64,000 nucleotides of DNA from the NCBI GenBank assembly GCA_029565675.1, contig JAKQNP010000019.1:124001-188000 (forward strand). The letters are read 5' to 3'. The position numbers were made by a program, and so were the translations under genes. Source of the stretch: a bacterium. Its GTDB lineage: Bacteria; Zhuqueibacterota; Zhuqueibacteria; Residuimicrobiales; Oceaniaggregativiventaceae. The stretch's first letter is position 1. Each line of letters starts with the position of its first letter. The notes beneath the pieces are model-generated. The model did no database searches, was not told where the DNA came from, and saw nothing but the letters and a program-made list of their open reading frames with translations. Of the stretch, positions 8,807 to 18,218 are shown one piece after another.

Positions 8807-10291
8807 TCAATAGAGCGCGTCGCCGATAGCAACAACCACATCGATTCTCCGGTTGACCCGTCGCCCTTCTTCGGTATCGTTGGTGGCGATCGGCCGGCTC
8901 TTGCCGTAACCGACTGCCACAATGCCGCTCTCGTCGAGGCCCAGATTGGCAACCAGGTACGCTTTTATCGCATTGGCGCGTTCATTGGACAACCGGGTGT
9001 TGACGATATCATGACCGCGCGAGTCGGTATGACCTTCGATCGTAACTGGTGCGCCGGGGAACTCGCGCAAAACCTGCTGCACCTTGGTCAAAAGTGAAAA
9101 ATATTGCACTTCGATGTCGCTCTTTCCGGATGGAAATGAAATGCCGGTCAACCGCAAAATCAGATTGCCTTTCTCGCGCAGCACGATCGCTTCATTTTCA
9201 TCAAATAGGCTTTCGACGCGCCTCATTTTTTCCTCAAACCGCTTTTTCGCCGCCAGATTGGCTTTAAGGGTCTCTTCTTGCTGGCGGGTGGCATCCAGTT
9301 GACCAGTGAGATGGTTCTTTTCCGCTTGCAATTCGGTCAATTCTTTTTGCGTCTGTCCCAGCTGCTGATTCAATTCTCGGCGATCAACTTTTAAAGCCTG
9401 CAGAGCGGTGGCCAGGTTTTCCAGCGGTTCAGTGAATCCCTTTTCAAAGTGCGGAGCGATATTCAGCGCCTCCGCAGCAGGCCGAACGGCTGCTTCGAAA
9501 TCGAGTATCAATTTTTCCCAGTTCTGTTCGCTTTTTCTCAGCTCCGCCACCCGCGCAGCGATATGAGCCGCATGTTGAGCTTCATAGGTCGCCTCTTCAG
9601 CCTTTTGCCGTGCCGATGCCTGGGCGCGGCGGTTGCTGACCAGGATCTGCTCTGCCTCTTGCAAAAGCGACTGCGCCCGATTGTAGCTGATCGGCGAGTA
9701 TTTGTCCGCTTTCACCTTGGCGGCTTCCCGCAGCAGATCGTGCACCGGTCCGATGATGCTGGTCTTGATCGCTTTCAGTTCCGCCGTTCGAAAAGCCTCT
9801 TCTGCTTTCTTGCCTTCAACAACCGCATTGGTCAGATCATCGGCTTCGATTTTGCCTACTGCTGTTCTAAACAATGCAGCCGCACTTTCGTATTCCGGTG
9901 ATGCATGAATCGGCGCATCCGCGGCCAGGGCGTCTTCCCGGGCGGCAACCAGATCCGGCAACTCTTTTTTCACTTTGCTCGAATTGCCCACCGCTTTGAC
10001 CAGATGAGCTTCTGCCGTTCTCAACTTTTCACTGATCACTGCAACGTTGCGTTTGCCGTTCAACTCGGCACGTGCATCAGCCAAATCGACACTGGCTTGT
10101 TGAAATTCTGATGGGGACAAGTAATGCACCTGCATGGCTTGCGCCTGGCTCATGCTCTGCGCCAGTGCCGACATCTTTTTATCCAACGCCTGCAATTCAG
10201 CGGATTCTTCTTGAGCGATTGCACTGGTCTGACCAGCAAACAAAACGCAAGCCAACAGCGCGCAAACGATAAACTGATTTGCTGCCCGCAT
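8807..10291 (-). CDS. OmpA-family outer-membrane/peptidoglycan-binding protein with long coiled coil
   Basis: About 494 aa. A signal peptide (ending SAIAQEES) is followed by a long Ala/Glu/Lys-rich helical region (about residues 30-360) that looks like coiled coil with tetratricopeptide-like helix pairs. The C-terminal OmpA domain has the peptidoglycan-binding signature VTIEGHTDSRG..NTRLSNERANAIKAYL and GYGKSRPIATNDTEEGRRVNRRID. It should tether the outer membrane to the cell wall. ATG 10291 was chosen over the track ATG at 10306 because AAAGGAG sits 5 nt upstream of it. A 79-bp gap separates it from the CHAD gene. Confidence 0.92.
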   Translation of the reverse strand: MRAANQFIVCALLACVLFAGQTSAIAQEESAELQALDKKMSALAQSMSQAQAMQVHYLSPSEFQQASVDLADARAELNGKRNVAVISEKLRTAEAHLVKAVGNSSKVKKELPDLVAAREDALAADAPIHASPEYESAAALFRTAVGKIEADDLTNAVVEGKKAEEAFRTAELKAIKTSIIGPVHDLLREAAKVKADKYSPISYNRAQSLLQEAEQILVSNRRAQASARQKAEEATYEAQHAAHIAARVAELRKSEQNWEKLILDFEAAVRPAAEALNIAPHFEKGFTEPLENLATALQALKVDRRELNQQLGQTQKELTELQAEKNHLTGQLDATRQQEETLKANLAAKKRFEEKMRRVESLFDENEAIVLREKGNLILRLTGISFPSGKSDIEVQYFSLLTKVQQVLREFPGAPVTIEGHTDSRGHDIVNTRLSNERANAIKAYLVANLGLDESGIVAVGYGKSRPIATNDTEEGRRVNRRIDVVVAIGDALY

Positions 10292-10414
10292 AACAGCTCC
10301 TTTCATTTTGGTTCAGACTCCAACGCACCCGGCGTTATGCCGAATTACAGCAAGAGGAACTTGATAAAATTGATTTTATCCAGACCTCGAGTCACGCACA
10401 AGACCGGGCGATTT

Positions 10415-13045
10415 TTACCGGATACAAGCCACTTTTTGCATCAGGACGACTCCACGGCGGCGGTCCAAAGCATGAAAAAAATAGACTCCGCTCGCGACGG
10501 CCTGCCCGGCATCGTTCAGACCGTCCCAATCAACCGACATCACCCCGCGTTGCACAGGCGAATCGTTCAGCAAACGAACCAGGCGGCCGTCTGCAGCGAT
10601 AATGCGGATCAAGAGATGGCTTTCCTGTTCCACCCGCAACCGCAGCCTCGCCGTTTGGTTAAAGGGATTGGGAAATGCCGGCGACAGATAAAAGGTCAGC
10701 ATCGGCTCCACTGCCTCGGCGTTTCGCACCGCCGAAAACAGAGCGGTCTTCAGTTTATAGAGAGAACGGCCATAAGTGCCGACCAGCAGTTCGGCGGTCG
10801 TCGATTGATATTTCAGATCGCTGCACACGACTGCCGGCATGCCGCGGTCGAGCACCGACCAACTGTGGCCGCTATCCAAACTGACAAATACTCCAACATC
10901 AGAAGCGACATAAATACGCTGGGGCGCCAACGGATCGATCAACACGCTGTTGAGAGGAACATCCGGCAAATCAGCGCCGATATCTTCCCACGTCATCCCG
11001 CCATCGCGGGTGAGAAAGAGATGCGGCTGTGGATCTCTCCATTTGAGGCCGGAAAAAGAGACCACTGCTTGCAGCGCATCGTCAGGATGAACCGCAATTT
11101 CTGTGACCCATCGAAACGGCAGGCCTGCGGTTATCTGTTCCCAACTCTGACCCGCATCGCGGGAGGTCCACACCAGGCCGTCATCCGTGCCGACATAAAG
11201 AAAATTTGAGTTCGATGGGGCGACTGACAGCGCAGTGATGGTGCCGACGCGGCTGTCCGCCAGATTGCGGGTCAAATTGCCGCTGATCGCCTGCCAGGAC
11301 TCGGCGCCGTTGTCGCTGCGGTAAACGCGGTTGGTGGCCGTGTAGAGCACAAGCGAATTTTGCGGATCGATCGCCAACGGCGTTGACCAGTTGGCAGGTT
11401 CACGACTATCGATGCCGCGGCGAGCGTAAACAAAGGTCTGACCACCGTCTATCGACTTGACGAGATTGCCGTACTGCGACTCGGCATAGATGACATTGGG
11501 GTCGTTCGGATCGATTGCGACAAAAAAACCATCCCCTCCCCAGATTTGCTCCCACCCATCAGGGCGGCCGTTCAGAGTGCGGATCGTACCGTTATCCTGC
11601 GTGCCGCCATAAGCGCGCTCCGGGAAAGAAGGGTCGACAGCAATCTCGTAGAACTGCGTCACCGGCAGATCCGCGACCTTGGTCCAATTCATGCCGCCGT
11701 CTTCCGACCGGTTGATGCCGCCGTCGTTTCCGTCGATCAGGATGTCCGGATCCGTTGGATGAAAAGCCAGCGCATGATGGTCGACATGCAAATTCGCATA
11801 CCCGTCGTAACCGTACCGGATCGGCCAGGTTTGGCCGGCGTCGGCAGAATAATTCAAGGCGATATCGAGGACAAAAAGCCGATTTGGATCGGTTGGATGG
11901 ACGCGGATCTGACCGAAATACCAGCTGAAACTGCCACTGCCCACCACTTCGCGCTTGGGATCGAGCGCTCTCCAGCTGTCGCCGCTGTCGTCCGTGCGAT
12001 ACAAACCCGAAATACGGGTGCCGTCTGTATACAGAGCATAGATGATTTGTGTTCGGTTCGGAAACATGGCCAGTCCGATCCTGCCGACGTTTTCTTGCCT
12101 GCTGTCTGGTAACCCGGTCCCCGGCCCCAGATGCTGCCAGCTCTTGCCGCCGTCGACCGTTCGATAGATACCGCTTGTCGGACCGTAGAGATGGGACGAC
12201 GACAGGGAAACCGGTCGTCTGACCCGCTCCCAGACCGCTGCCAGCATGAATGCCGGATTGTTTGGATCCATGACCAGATCGATCGCCCCGGTGCTGTCGG
12301 AAACAAAGAGAGAGATATTCCAACTTCGGCCGCTGTCTTCACTGACAAAAACACCGCGCTCAGAGTTGGGGGCAAAATAGCTGCCCACTGCTGCGACAAA
12401 GACCCTGCGGGGATTGATCGGATCGATGCAAATGCGCCCAATCGAGGTGGTGCTTGCAAGACCGCTGTAATTCCAGGTTTCTCCCCCATCCACAGATTTG
12501 TATACACCGCCGCCAGGGAAATTGTTATGCCCACCGTTGGCCTCCCCGGTACCCACATAGAGGACCTGCGGATTCAGTGGATCGACCGCAATATCGCCTA
12601 TCGTCAATACCGCCTGGCGGTCAAAGATCGGCGACCAGGTCAGACCCTCATCGACGGATTTAAAAACCCCGCCGGTTGCCGCGCCGGCATAGACAATCAC
12701 AGGATTCAAAGGATCGTATTCAATGTCCACAATCCGGCCGCCCACATTGGTCGGACCGACAAACTCCCATTCCGGAGTGGCCGTTGCTTTGCGCAGTCCG
12801 GACATCTGCTGAACCCTGGCGAGAGCCTGCTGATAGACAGCCAAATCGTAGCGTTCGTATGGAAACGTGCGCTGCAACCAGAACCATTCATTGGGCCGCT
12901 GATCCGGACCGGGCGCCGATTTTTTCAACCGTTGCTGATAAGCCTCGTCGCGGCGGTGTGCCTGCCAGGAACGGCCGGCAAAATAGAGCGCCGCAACGAG
13001 CAAAACCGCTGTTAACCACGCAGCTGGATGATGGAATCGTTTCAC
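10415..13045 (-). CDS. Exported BNR/sortilin-like beta-propeller protein with T9SS-type sorting domain
   Basis: 876 aa. An N-terminal hydrophobic segment (LTAVLLVAALYFAGRSW) serves as signal or anchor. The body is made of repeated Asp-box/BNR motifs (SVDEGLTW, SVDGGETW, SEDSGRSW, TVDGGKSW, SRDAGQSW and more) interleaved with DPLNP-type loops. This is the arrangement of VPS10/sortilin- and xyloglucanase-like propellers. The C-terminal 85 residues are the FlgD-like sorting module (AFPNPFNQTARLRL). Start GTG 13045 has GGAG 7 nt upstream. No catalytic residues can be assigned; propellers of this kind may bind glycans or peptides at the surface. Confidence 0.88.
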   Translation of the reverse strand: MKRFHHPAAWLTAVLLVAALYFAGRSWQAHRRDEAYQQRLKKSAPGPDQRPNEWFWLQRTFPYERYDLAVYQQALARVQQMSGLRKATATPEWEFVGPTNVGGRIVDIEYDPLNPVIVYAGAATGGVFKSVDEGLTWSPIFDRQAVLTIGDIAVDPLNPQVLYVGTGEANGGHNNFPGGGVYKSVDGGETWNYSGLASTTSIGRICIDPINPRRVFVAAVGSYFAPNSERGVFVSEDSGRSWNISLFVSDSTGAIDLVMDPNNPAFMLAAVWERVRRPVSLSSSHLYGPTSGIYRTVDGGKSWQHLGPGTGLPDSRQENVGRIGLAMFPNRTQIIYALYTDGTRISGLYRTDDSGDSWRALDPKREVVGSGSFSWYFGQIRVHPTDPNRLFVLDIALNYSADAGQTWPIRYGYDGYANLHVDHHALAFHPTDPDILIDGNDGGINRSEDGGMNWTKVADLPVTQFYEIAVDPSFPERAYGGTQDNGTIRTLNGRPDGWEQIWGGDGFFVAIDPNDPNVIYAESQYGNLVKSIDGGQTFVYARRGIDSREPANWSTPLAIDPQNSLVLYTATNRVYRSDNGAESWQAISGNLTRNLADSRVGTITALSVAPSNSNFLYVGTDDGLVWTSRDAGQSWEQITAGLPFRWVTEIAVHPDDALQAVVSFSGLKWRDPQPHLFLTRDGGMTWEDIGADLPDVPLNSVLIDPLAPQRIYVASDVGVFVSLDSGHSWSVLDRGMPAVVCSDLKYQSTTAELLVGTYGRSLYKLKTALFSAVRNAEAVEPMLTFYLSPAFPNPFNQTARLRLRVEQESHLLIRIIAADGRLVRLLNDSPVQRGVMSVDWDGLNDAGQAVASGVYFFHALDRRRGVVLMQKVACIR

Positions 13046-13136
13046 ACACCTTCTCCGGGATAGAATGTTTCTTGTTTTTCGGCCTGATGTGGGACTGGTT
13101 CCCTGCGGAAGACTGCGCCGATCGATAGAGTCTGTT

Positions 13137-14540
13137 TCAGGGCGTCAAACAGCGAAGAAAATCGATAACGCTCAGCCCGGTGTGATAACCCGGATCGGCA
13201 TCCGGAGTCGCCGGTATCCAATCGATCGGGTCACCCTGGTTATTGCGGGTTTGGTAGGCGAACAAACTGACCTTGGGATTGACGAATCGATGCAAAAAAG
13301 CGTTCGAACAATGTTGCAGCAACTGTAAAATCTGCTGGTATTCCGGTTGATCAGGCGAAAAAACCAGCACTTCAGCAGCCGCCCGCAAGGTCTCCGGCAA
13401 AATCCACCATGGCAAATGCGTATTGACCGGTTTCCGGGTCAACAAATCCACAGTCAGACAAATGCCGCCTGCTTCAGGGTTGAATCCCAGATCGAAATGG
13501 TGCAAAAGCACCCGCGGCAGCAGTTCCTGGTACCGCCGGATGGCTCGTTCACGGCGCGCTGGTGCCAGCTCTTTGCTTTTTTGCAAAAGCAAGAGAACCT
13601 GTGTGCCAAGGCCGACCACCTCCATGACGTGGCCGATGGAGCTGAGAATCATACCGTTTTCATCCAATGGGCGACCGGATGTGTCGAGGTTCTCGACCAG
13701 ATCGAGGAGCTGCAGTCCGGCAAATTGACCGAGATTCAGGTGGTTGTCCATTATAGTGTCCAGATAGCGCAAGCCGCGCTCCAGCCACTGCGGATCAGCG
13801 CTGACTCGGTAAGCCAGGGCATGCGCTCCCAGCGCGATCATCCAGGGCGCCTGGCATTGCAGGCTTGTGAGGATCGGTTTTTCGACCGGCGGATAGGGAA
13901 TTTGATCGCCGCGGAAATGGCCGCTCTCGATATCGCGGCAAATGCGCAACAGCAGAGACTGACCACTCTCCAGCCAATCGAGTCGGCGAAAAAAGTCGCC
14001 AGCAGCCAACAAACCCTTGGCGACGAACAGCTCGCTGAAATTGCTCTCCAGCGGAATCTCGCACGGCCTTGGTTTGCCGTCTTTGCCAAAACGGATCGGC
14101 GTGCCATCGCCAAGAAACGTGAAAAAAAGTCGCCCGTTATTGCGTTCCCTCACCGACTCCAAAGCTGCTGCCAGCTGTGCGGCCAATCGGCCGATTCGCT
14201 CGACGCGGTCATGGCGGATATCCGCAGAGATCTCTGTACAGCTCTGCAACCAGTGCGCATGACCGATCAGGGCTTCCAGCGCTCGGCCTTGAATCCACGC
14301 ATACACGGTTTCCCGGCTTTTAAAAAGAGTCTCGCCTTGTTCCCCGGCAACAAAATCCTCGCCGGTGATGGTGCTGAATTTGGTATCGATGAACGGATCA
14401 TCGGGATCGCGTTCCGAGCGTTGCAGAATTGCATCGAGGACTTGCAAAGTCATTCGACGGTAATCAGGCAATGCGCGGCGAATGTCATCCAGCGTCGGCG
14501 ACTCGATCCAAACCGGTGCCCAGGGAATCGGTTGACTCAT
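13137..14540 (-). CDS. AGE-like (alpha/alpha)6-barrel protein of unknown substrate
   Basis: 467 aa, no signal peptide or membrane segment. It looks like a distant member of the N-acylglucosamine 2-epimerase/cellobiose epimerase fold: helices with TVYAWIQGRALEAL near the N-terminus, a histidine motif SSIGHVMEVVGLG in the middle, PWWILPETLRAA, and a late GYHTGL. These positions resemble the RW, GHxxE, WWxxxE and catalytic His motifs of AGE enzymes. The gene overlaps the upstream URO-D-family gene by ATGA and has AAGG 8 nt before its ATG, so the two are translationally coupled. I infer a cytosolic sugar-processing step, but not which one. Confidence 0.65.
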   Translation of the reverse strand: MSQPIPWAPVWIESPTLDDIRRALPDYRRMTLQVLDAILQRSERDPDDPFIDTKFSTITGEDFVAGEQGETLFKSRETVYAWIQGRALEALIGHAHWLQSCTEISADIRHDRVERIGRLAAQLAAALESVRERNNGRLFFTFLGDGTPIRFGKDGKPRPCEIPLESNFSELFVAKGLLAAGDFFRRLDWLESGQSLLLRICRDIESGHFRGDQIPYPPVEKPILTSLQCQAPWMIALGAHALAYRVSADPQWLERGLRYLDTIMDNHLNLGQFAGLQLLDLVENLDTSGRPLDENGMILSSIGHVMEVVGLGTQVLLLLQKSKELAPARRERAIRRYQELLPRVLLHHFDLGFNPEAGGICLTVDLLTRKPVNTHLPWWILPETLRAAAEVLVFSPDQPEYQQILQLLQHCSNAFLHRFVNPKVSLFAYQTRNNQGDPIDWIPATPDADPGYHTGLSVIDFLRCLTP

Positions 14541-15667
14541 CGTCTTGCCTTCTCCTTTATACTAGCAGCCGCGGCAAGTGAACGATAATCATATTCGAGA
14601 GCGGCTTCATAGATCGCCAGCACATTATCCAGCGGGGTATCAAAGGGGATGCTGTTTTCCGGACTGAGAATAAATCCGCCATTATATCCCACGGTTTCGA
14701 TACGTTTGCGCACTTGCGCCTTTACCTCATCGACCGTGCCAAAAGGCACCGTATCCTGTACCGAGATTGTGCCGTGCAGGGTTAGACGATTGCCATATTT
14801 TTCCTTGATCAGCGCCGGATCCATGCAAGCAGACTGGATCGGGTTGATGATATTCACACCCGCTTCGATCAGCATGGGAATCACGGCTTGCATATCGCCG
14901 TCGCTGTGATAGAGCACCTGAACTTGCGGGTTGGCTTGTTTGACTTCCTTGATCAGAGCGCGCATGCGCGGCAGGTCCAGTTGTCGGAAAAGCTGCGGTG
15001 AAAACATCATACCATTTTGCCCCGCGATATCGCCCACCAGCGCGATAATATCGTAGCCGGCCCTGGCCGCCAGGACTGCCTTTTGTGTTTGGCGGGCATA
15101 GATGCGGTCATAGAGCTCCTGGACAAAATCCAGCTGGTTTATCATGCGCATCAACAATCCTTCCATACCGCACAAATACCAGGCGACTTTAAAGGGAAAA
15201 GCGATTTCAACGATGGTGATCACCTCCCGATAGGGTTGCAGCGTTTGCCGCACTTGCTCGATGGAAGGGAAAATCACTTCCGGCAAATCCCAGTCGCCAA
15301 GGTCTGGTTTGTCGACAAGCGGACCGGATTTCCATTCGATATATTTCCCGTCATCGCCGACGCGCTGCACCGCTCCCCAGGCATCTTCAAAAGTCTGGGA
15401 ATCGTGAAAAACCACAGCATTGCCGGCGCCGGGCATTTCCCCTTCAAGACGGCCGTTTATACGGCGCTGGAAATCGGGATAGGTCTCCGCAAGCGGCAAC
15501 CAGCGAAAATCGATATGCAGCCGGCGGTATACTTCTTCCACGGTATCGGCGCAAAAATGGTCTTGCAAAGCAGCGAGAATTTCAGCTCTTGGCCAAACCA
15601 TATCGAGGGGCAACCGGTCCGCTATCTCGTATCGCATGGTCTTGGCCAGGCGTTCATGCGCAGTCAT
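14537..15667 (-). CDS. Uroporphyrinogen decarboxylase-family protein (not HemE)
   Basis: About 376 aa with a URO-D/MtaA TIM-barrel fold. Seen: N-terminal TAHERLAKTMRYEIADRLPLD, central VGDIAGQNGMMFSPQLF, LYHSDGDMQAVIPMLIEAGVNIINPIQ and C-terminal GGFILSPENSIPFDTPLDNVLA. In methyltransferase relatives (MtaA, CmuA) the central motif is HxCG with a zinc-binding Cys; here it is HSDG, so zinc binding as in MtaA is doubtful. No other heme genes are nearby. ATG 15667 was chosen (AAAGGA about 7 nt upstream) over the track start at 15745. It is coupled to the AGE-like gene and follows the CE7 esterase, which points to catabolism of a sugar or methylated compound. The reaction is unknown. Confidence 0.8.
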   Translation of the reverse strand: MTAHERLAKTMRYEIADRLPLDMVWPRAEILAALQDHFCADTVEEVYRRLHIDFRWLPLAETYPDFQRRINGRLEGEMPGAGNAVVFHDSQTFEDAWGAVQRVGDDGKYIEWKSGPLVDKPDLGDWDLPEVIFPSIEQVRQTLQPYREVITIVEIAFPFKVAWYLCGMEGLLMRMINQLDFVQELYDRIYARQTQKAVLAARAGYDIIALVGDIAGQNGMMFSPQLFRQLDLPRMRALIKEVKQANPQVQVLYHSDGDMQAVIPMLIEAGVNIINPIQSACMDPALIKEKYGNRLTLHGTISVQDTVPFGTVDEVKAQVRKRIETVGYNGGFILSPENSIPFDTPLDNVLAIYEAALEYDYRSLAAAASIKEKARR

Positions 15668-15754
15668 AAAAATTTCCTTTGTTGACGATCCCCTGCAAGG
15701 GTGGTGCGATCGCGCAGTCATGGGTTGAAAAGTTTTCCTCCCCAATGGGGGTCA

Positions 15755-16717
15755 TTAAAGAGCGCTGAGAAAAGCAAACAAGCGGTCCTGGTTTCCAGGC
15801 ACATCTTCATGTCCGTAATCTGGATAAAGCAGCAGAGATTTTTGCGAGCGAATCTTGTTGTAGGCGGCGAATTGGGTGGAAGGCGGACAGATTTTATCCA
15901 TCAACCCGACTGTCATCAGAACCTCGGCTTTAATTCGCGGACAAAGAAACTGCACGTCGATATAGCCCAGGCGGGTAAAAATCTCCTCTTCGCGTTGGTG
16001 CAGGGGATCGAATTTGCGAAAATAGTCGCGCAGTTCCTCATAGGCATTTTCGGCGAGATCGATCTCCCATGTGCGCCGATAGTCGCACAAAAAGGGGAAA
16101 ATCGGGGCGGCACGGCGGATTTCCGGTGCAAGCGCCGCACAGGCGAGGGTCAGACCGCCTCCCTGGCTGCCGCCGGTGGCGCCGATGCGTTTCGGATCGA
16201 CCTGTTTCATCCGGCTGACGATGCGCGCCAGTTGCGCAGTGTCGAGGTAGACCTGGCGAAAAAGCAGATGTTCCGGGCCGTCCGCCAAACCGCGCACGAT
16301 ATGGCCACGCAGCGTCCAGCCGTTGACGCCGCCGATATCCTGCGATGATCCGCCCTGGCCGCGGCAATCCAGCGCGGCGACGGTGAATCCCTGGGAAGTA
16401 TAGGCCAGTTTGCTCACCCAGTCGCCGGCATTGCCGTAATAACCATGAAACATCAAAACCGCAGGATGCGGCTCGACCGCTTGGCGGGGATGCAAAAGCT
16501 TGGCGTGGATGCGCGCGCCGCCGATGCCGGTAAAATAGAGATCAAAACACTCAGCACTGGCACACTGAAAATCAGCCGGCATCAACTCAACCTGCGGATC
16601 GACCGCAGACAATTCTGCCAGTGACTGGTCCCAAAAAGCATCAAAATCATCGGGACGCGGATTTCTGCCGGTATATTTGTACAGTTCCGGCAACGGCATA
16701 TCAAATTGCAGGGGCAT
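15755..16717 (-). CDS. Acetylxylan esterase / cephalosporin-C deacetylase family (CE7)
   Basis: 320 aa, the normal length of CE7 esterases, which remove acetyl groups from short xylo-oligosaccharides in the cytoplasm. Seen: N-terminal DDFDAFWDQSL, the CE7 hallmark RGQGGSSQD, the nucleophile elbow GGSQGGGLTLA, acidic residue LMDKICPPST and final YGHEDVPG with the catalytic His and the family HE pair. No signal peptide, which fits. ATG has GGAG 6 nt upstream. It probably belongs with the URO-D- and AGE-like genes downstream (87-bp gap). Confidence 0.93.
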   Translation of the reverse strand: MPLQFDMPLPELYKYTGRNPRPDDFDAFWDQSLAELSAVDPQVELMPADFQCASAECFDLYFTGIGGARIHAKLLHPRQAVEPHPAVLMFHGYYGNAGDWVSKLAYTSQGFTVAALDCRGQGGSSQDIGGVNGWTLRGHIVRGLADGPEHLLFRQVYLDTAQLARIVSRMKQVDPKRIGATGGSQGGGLTLACAALAPEIRRAAPIFPFLCDYRRTWEIDLAENAYEELRDYFRKFDPLHQREEEIFTRLGYIDVQFLCPRIKAEVLMTVGLMDKICPPSTQFAAYNKIRSQKSLLLYPDYGHEDVPGNQDRLFAFLSAL

Positions 16718-16758
16718 CTTTTACTCCATTTCTGTGATGGCGTTCCAGTACAAAGGTT

Positions 16759-18201
16759 TCATCGTTCCCAAAAATCCGGCAGCAAGACGACGATCACGGT
16801 GTAAAGTTCCAGTCTTCCCAACATCATAAAAAAAGAGAGCAACCATTTCCCCACCGAAGGAATCTCGGCATAATTGTTCATCGGTCCGACGCTGGCCAAC
16901 CCTGGGCCGACATTTCCCAATGTGGCAGCCACACTGGAGATCGCCGTGATCAAATCCAATCCCAATAGCGCCATCGCCACCGTGCCGAAAACAAATATAA
17001 GCAGATAAAGCAGAAAGAAAGCCAGAATATTGGTCACCACCTCTTCAGAAACCACCCGGCCGCCGAGGCGGACAGGCAAGTAGGCATTCGGATGGAGCAC
17101 CTTCTTGATCTCATTGACGCTGTGCTTGAACAAGAGCATGATGCGGATGATTTTGACGGAACCGCCGGTTGAGGCGGCACACCCGCCGACGAACATCAAC
17201 AGCAAAATGATCAGCTGCCCCCCCTCAGCCCACAGTTCAAAATCGTCGGTACAAAATCCCGTGGTGGTGACGATCGAAATCACCTGAAAAACAGAGCTGC
17301 GGAGCGCTTTGCCGAGATGCGGGGTGGTGGAGAAAAAAACGATCGGCGTAAGAACGAGGGTAAAAAAAACGAGAAGTTTGATATAAAAAAGAAATTCACG
17401 GTCGCGAAAATAAGCCTTCCAATCTCCCTTAAGCACGCGGTAGTGCAAGCTAAAATTGGTGCCCGCCAGAACCATAAAGACCATTACAACGATTTCGATA
17501 TACAGGCTGTCGAACGCGGCAATGCTGAGGTTGCGGGTGGAAAATCCACCCGTGGCAACGGTGCCGAAAGTATGGCAAAGCGCATCGAATAACGACATGC
17601 CACCGAACATCAGCAAAACCGTTTCGAGCGCCGAGATCAACAGATAGACCCCCCAGAGGATCTTGGCCGTTTCCTTGATCCGCGGGCTCAGCTTGTCGGG
17701 TATGGGGCCGGGCACTTCGGCTTTGTAGAGCTGCATGCCGCCGATCCCGAGATAGGGCAAGATCGCCAGCGACAAGACAATGATGCCCATGCCGCCGATC
17801 CAGTGGGTCAGACTGCGCCAGAAGAGCAGTCCGTGCGGCAACGCTTCGACATTGTTGAGAATCGAGGCGCCGGTGGTGCTGAATCCCGACATGGTTTCGA
17901 AAAAAGCATCCGTATAGCTCGGAATGGCGCGGGATAAAACAAAGGGCAATGCCCCGAAAGCAGCCATCAGCGTCCAGCCAAACACCACCACCGCAAAACC
18001 CTCGCGCATCCGCAATTCAATTTCGTCGCGAGTGAAATAAAAAACCACCCCTCCGCTGATCAGACACAACAGGAAGGTGGCCAAAAGGCTGAACAGATCG
18101 CCGCCGCCATAGTACCAGGAAAAAGCAGCAGCCGGCAGCATGGAAATTCCTTCAAAAACCACCAATGCTGCGCTGACATGCAGGACTGCGCGTAGATTCA
18201 T
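16759..18201 (-). CDS. trkH: Trk potassium uptake system membrane subunit TrkH
   Basis: 480 aa, about ten hydrophobic segments. Four selectivity-loop repeats are visible: MSGFSTTGASIL, GTVATGGFSTRN, IVTTTGFCTDDF and ATLGNVGPGLA, each with the filter glycine. It forms the K+ channel/transporter gated by TrkA. The gene is 17 bp downstream of trkA, so they form an operon with trkA first. Confidence 0.96.
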   Translation of the reverse strand: MNLRAVLHVSAALVVFEGISMLPAAAFSWYYGGGDLFSLLATFLLCLISGGVVFYFTRDEIELRMREGFAVVVFGWTLMAAFGALPFVLSRAIPSYTDAFFETMSGFSTTGASILNNVEALPHGLLFWRSLTHWIGGMGIIVLSLAILPYLGIGGMQLYKAEVPGPIPDKLSPRIKETAKILWGVYLLISALETVLLMFGGMSLFDALCHTFGTVATGGFSTRNLSIAAFDSLYIEIVVMVFMVLAGTNFSLHYRVLKGDWKAYFRDREFLFYIKLLVFFTLVLTPIVFFSTTPHLGKALRSSVFQVISIVTTTGFCTDDFELWAEGGQLIILLLMFVGGCAASTGGSVKIIRIMLLFKHSVNEIKKVLHPNAYLPVRLGGRVVSEEVVTNILAFFLLYLLIFVFGTVAMALLGLDLITAISSVAATLGNVGPGLASVGPMNNYAEIPSVGKWLLSFFMMLGRLELYTVIVVLLPDFWER

Positions 18202-18218
18202 CTCTTTGCCATGAGCAA

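Noticed and set aside
13347-14588. 413-aa plus-strand ORF over the AGE-like gene
   Set aside because: Antisense shadow; no signal, fold motif or ribosome site.
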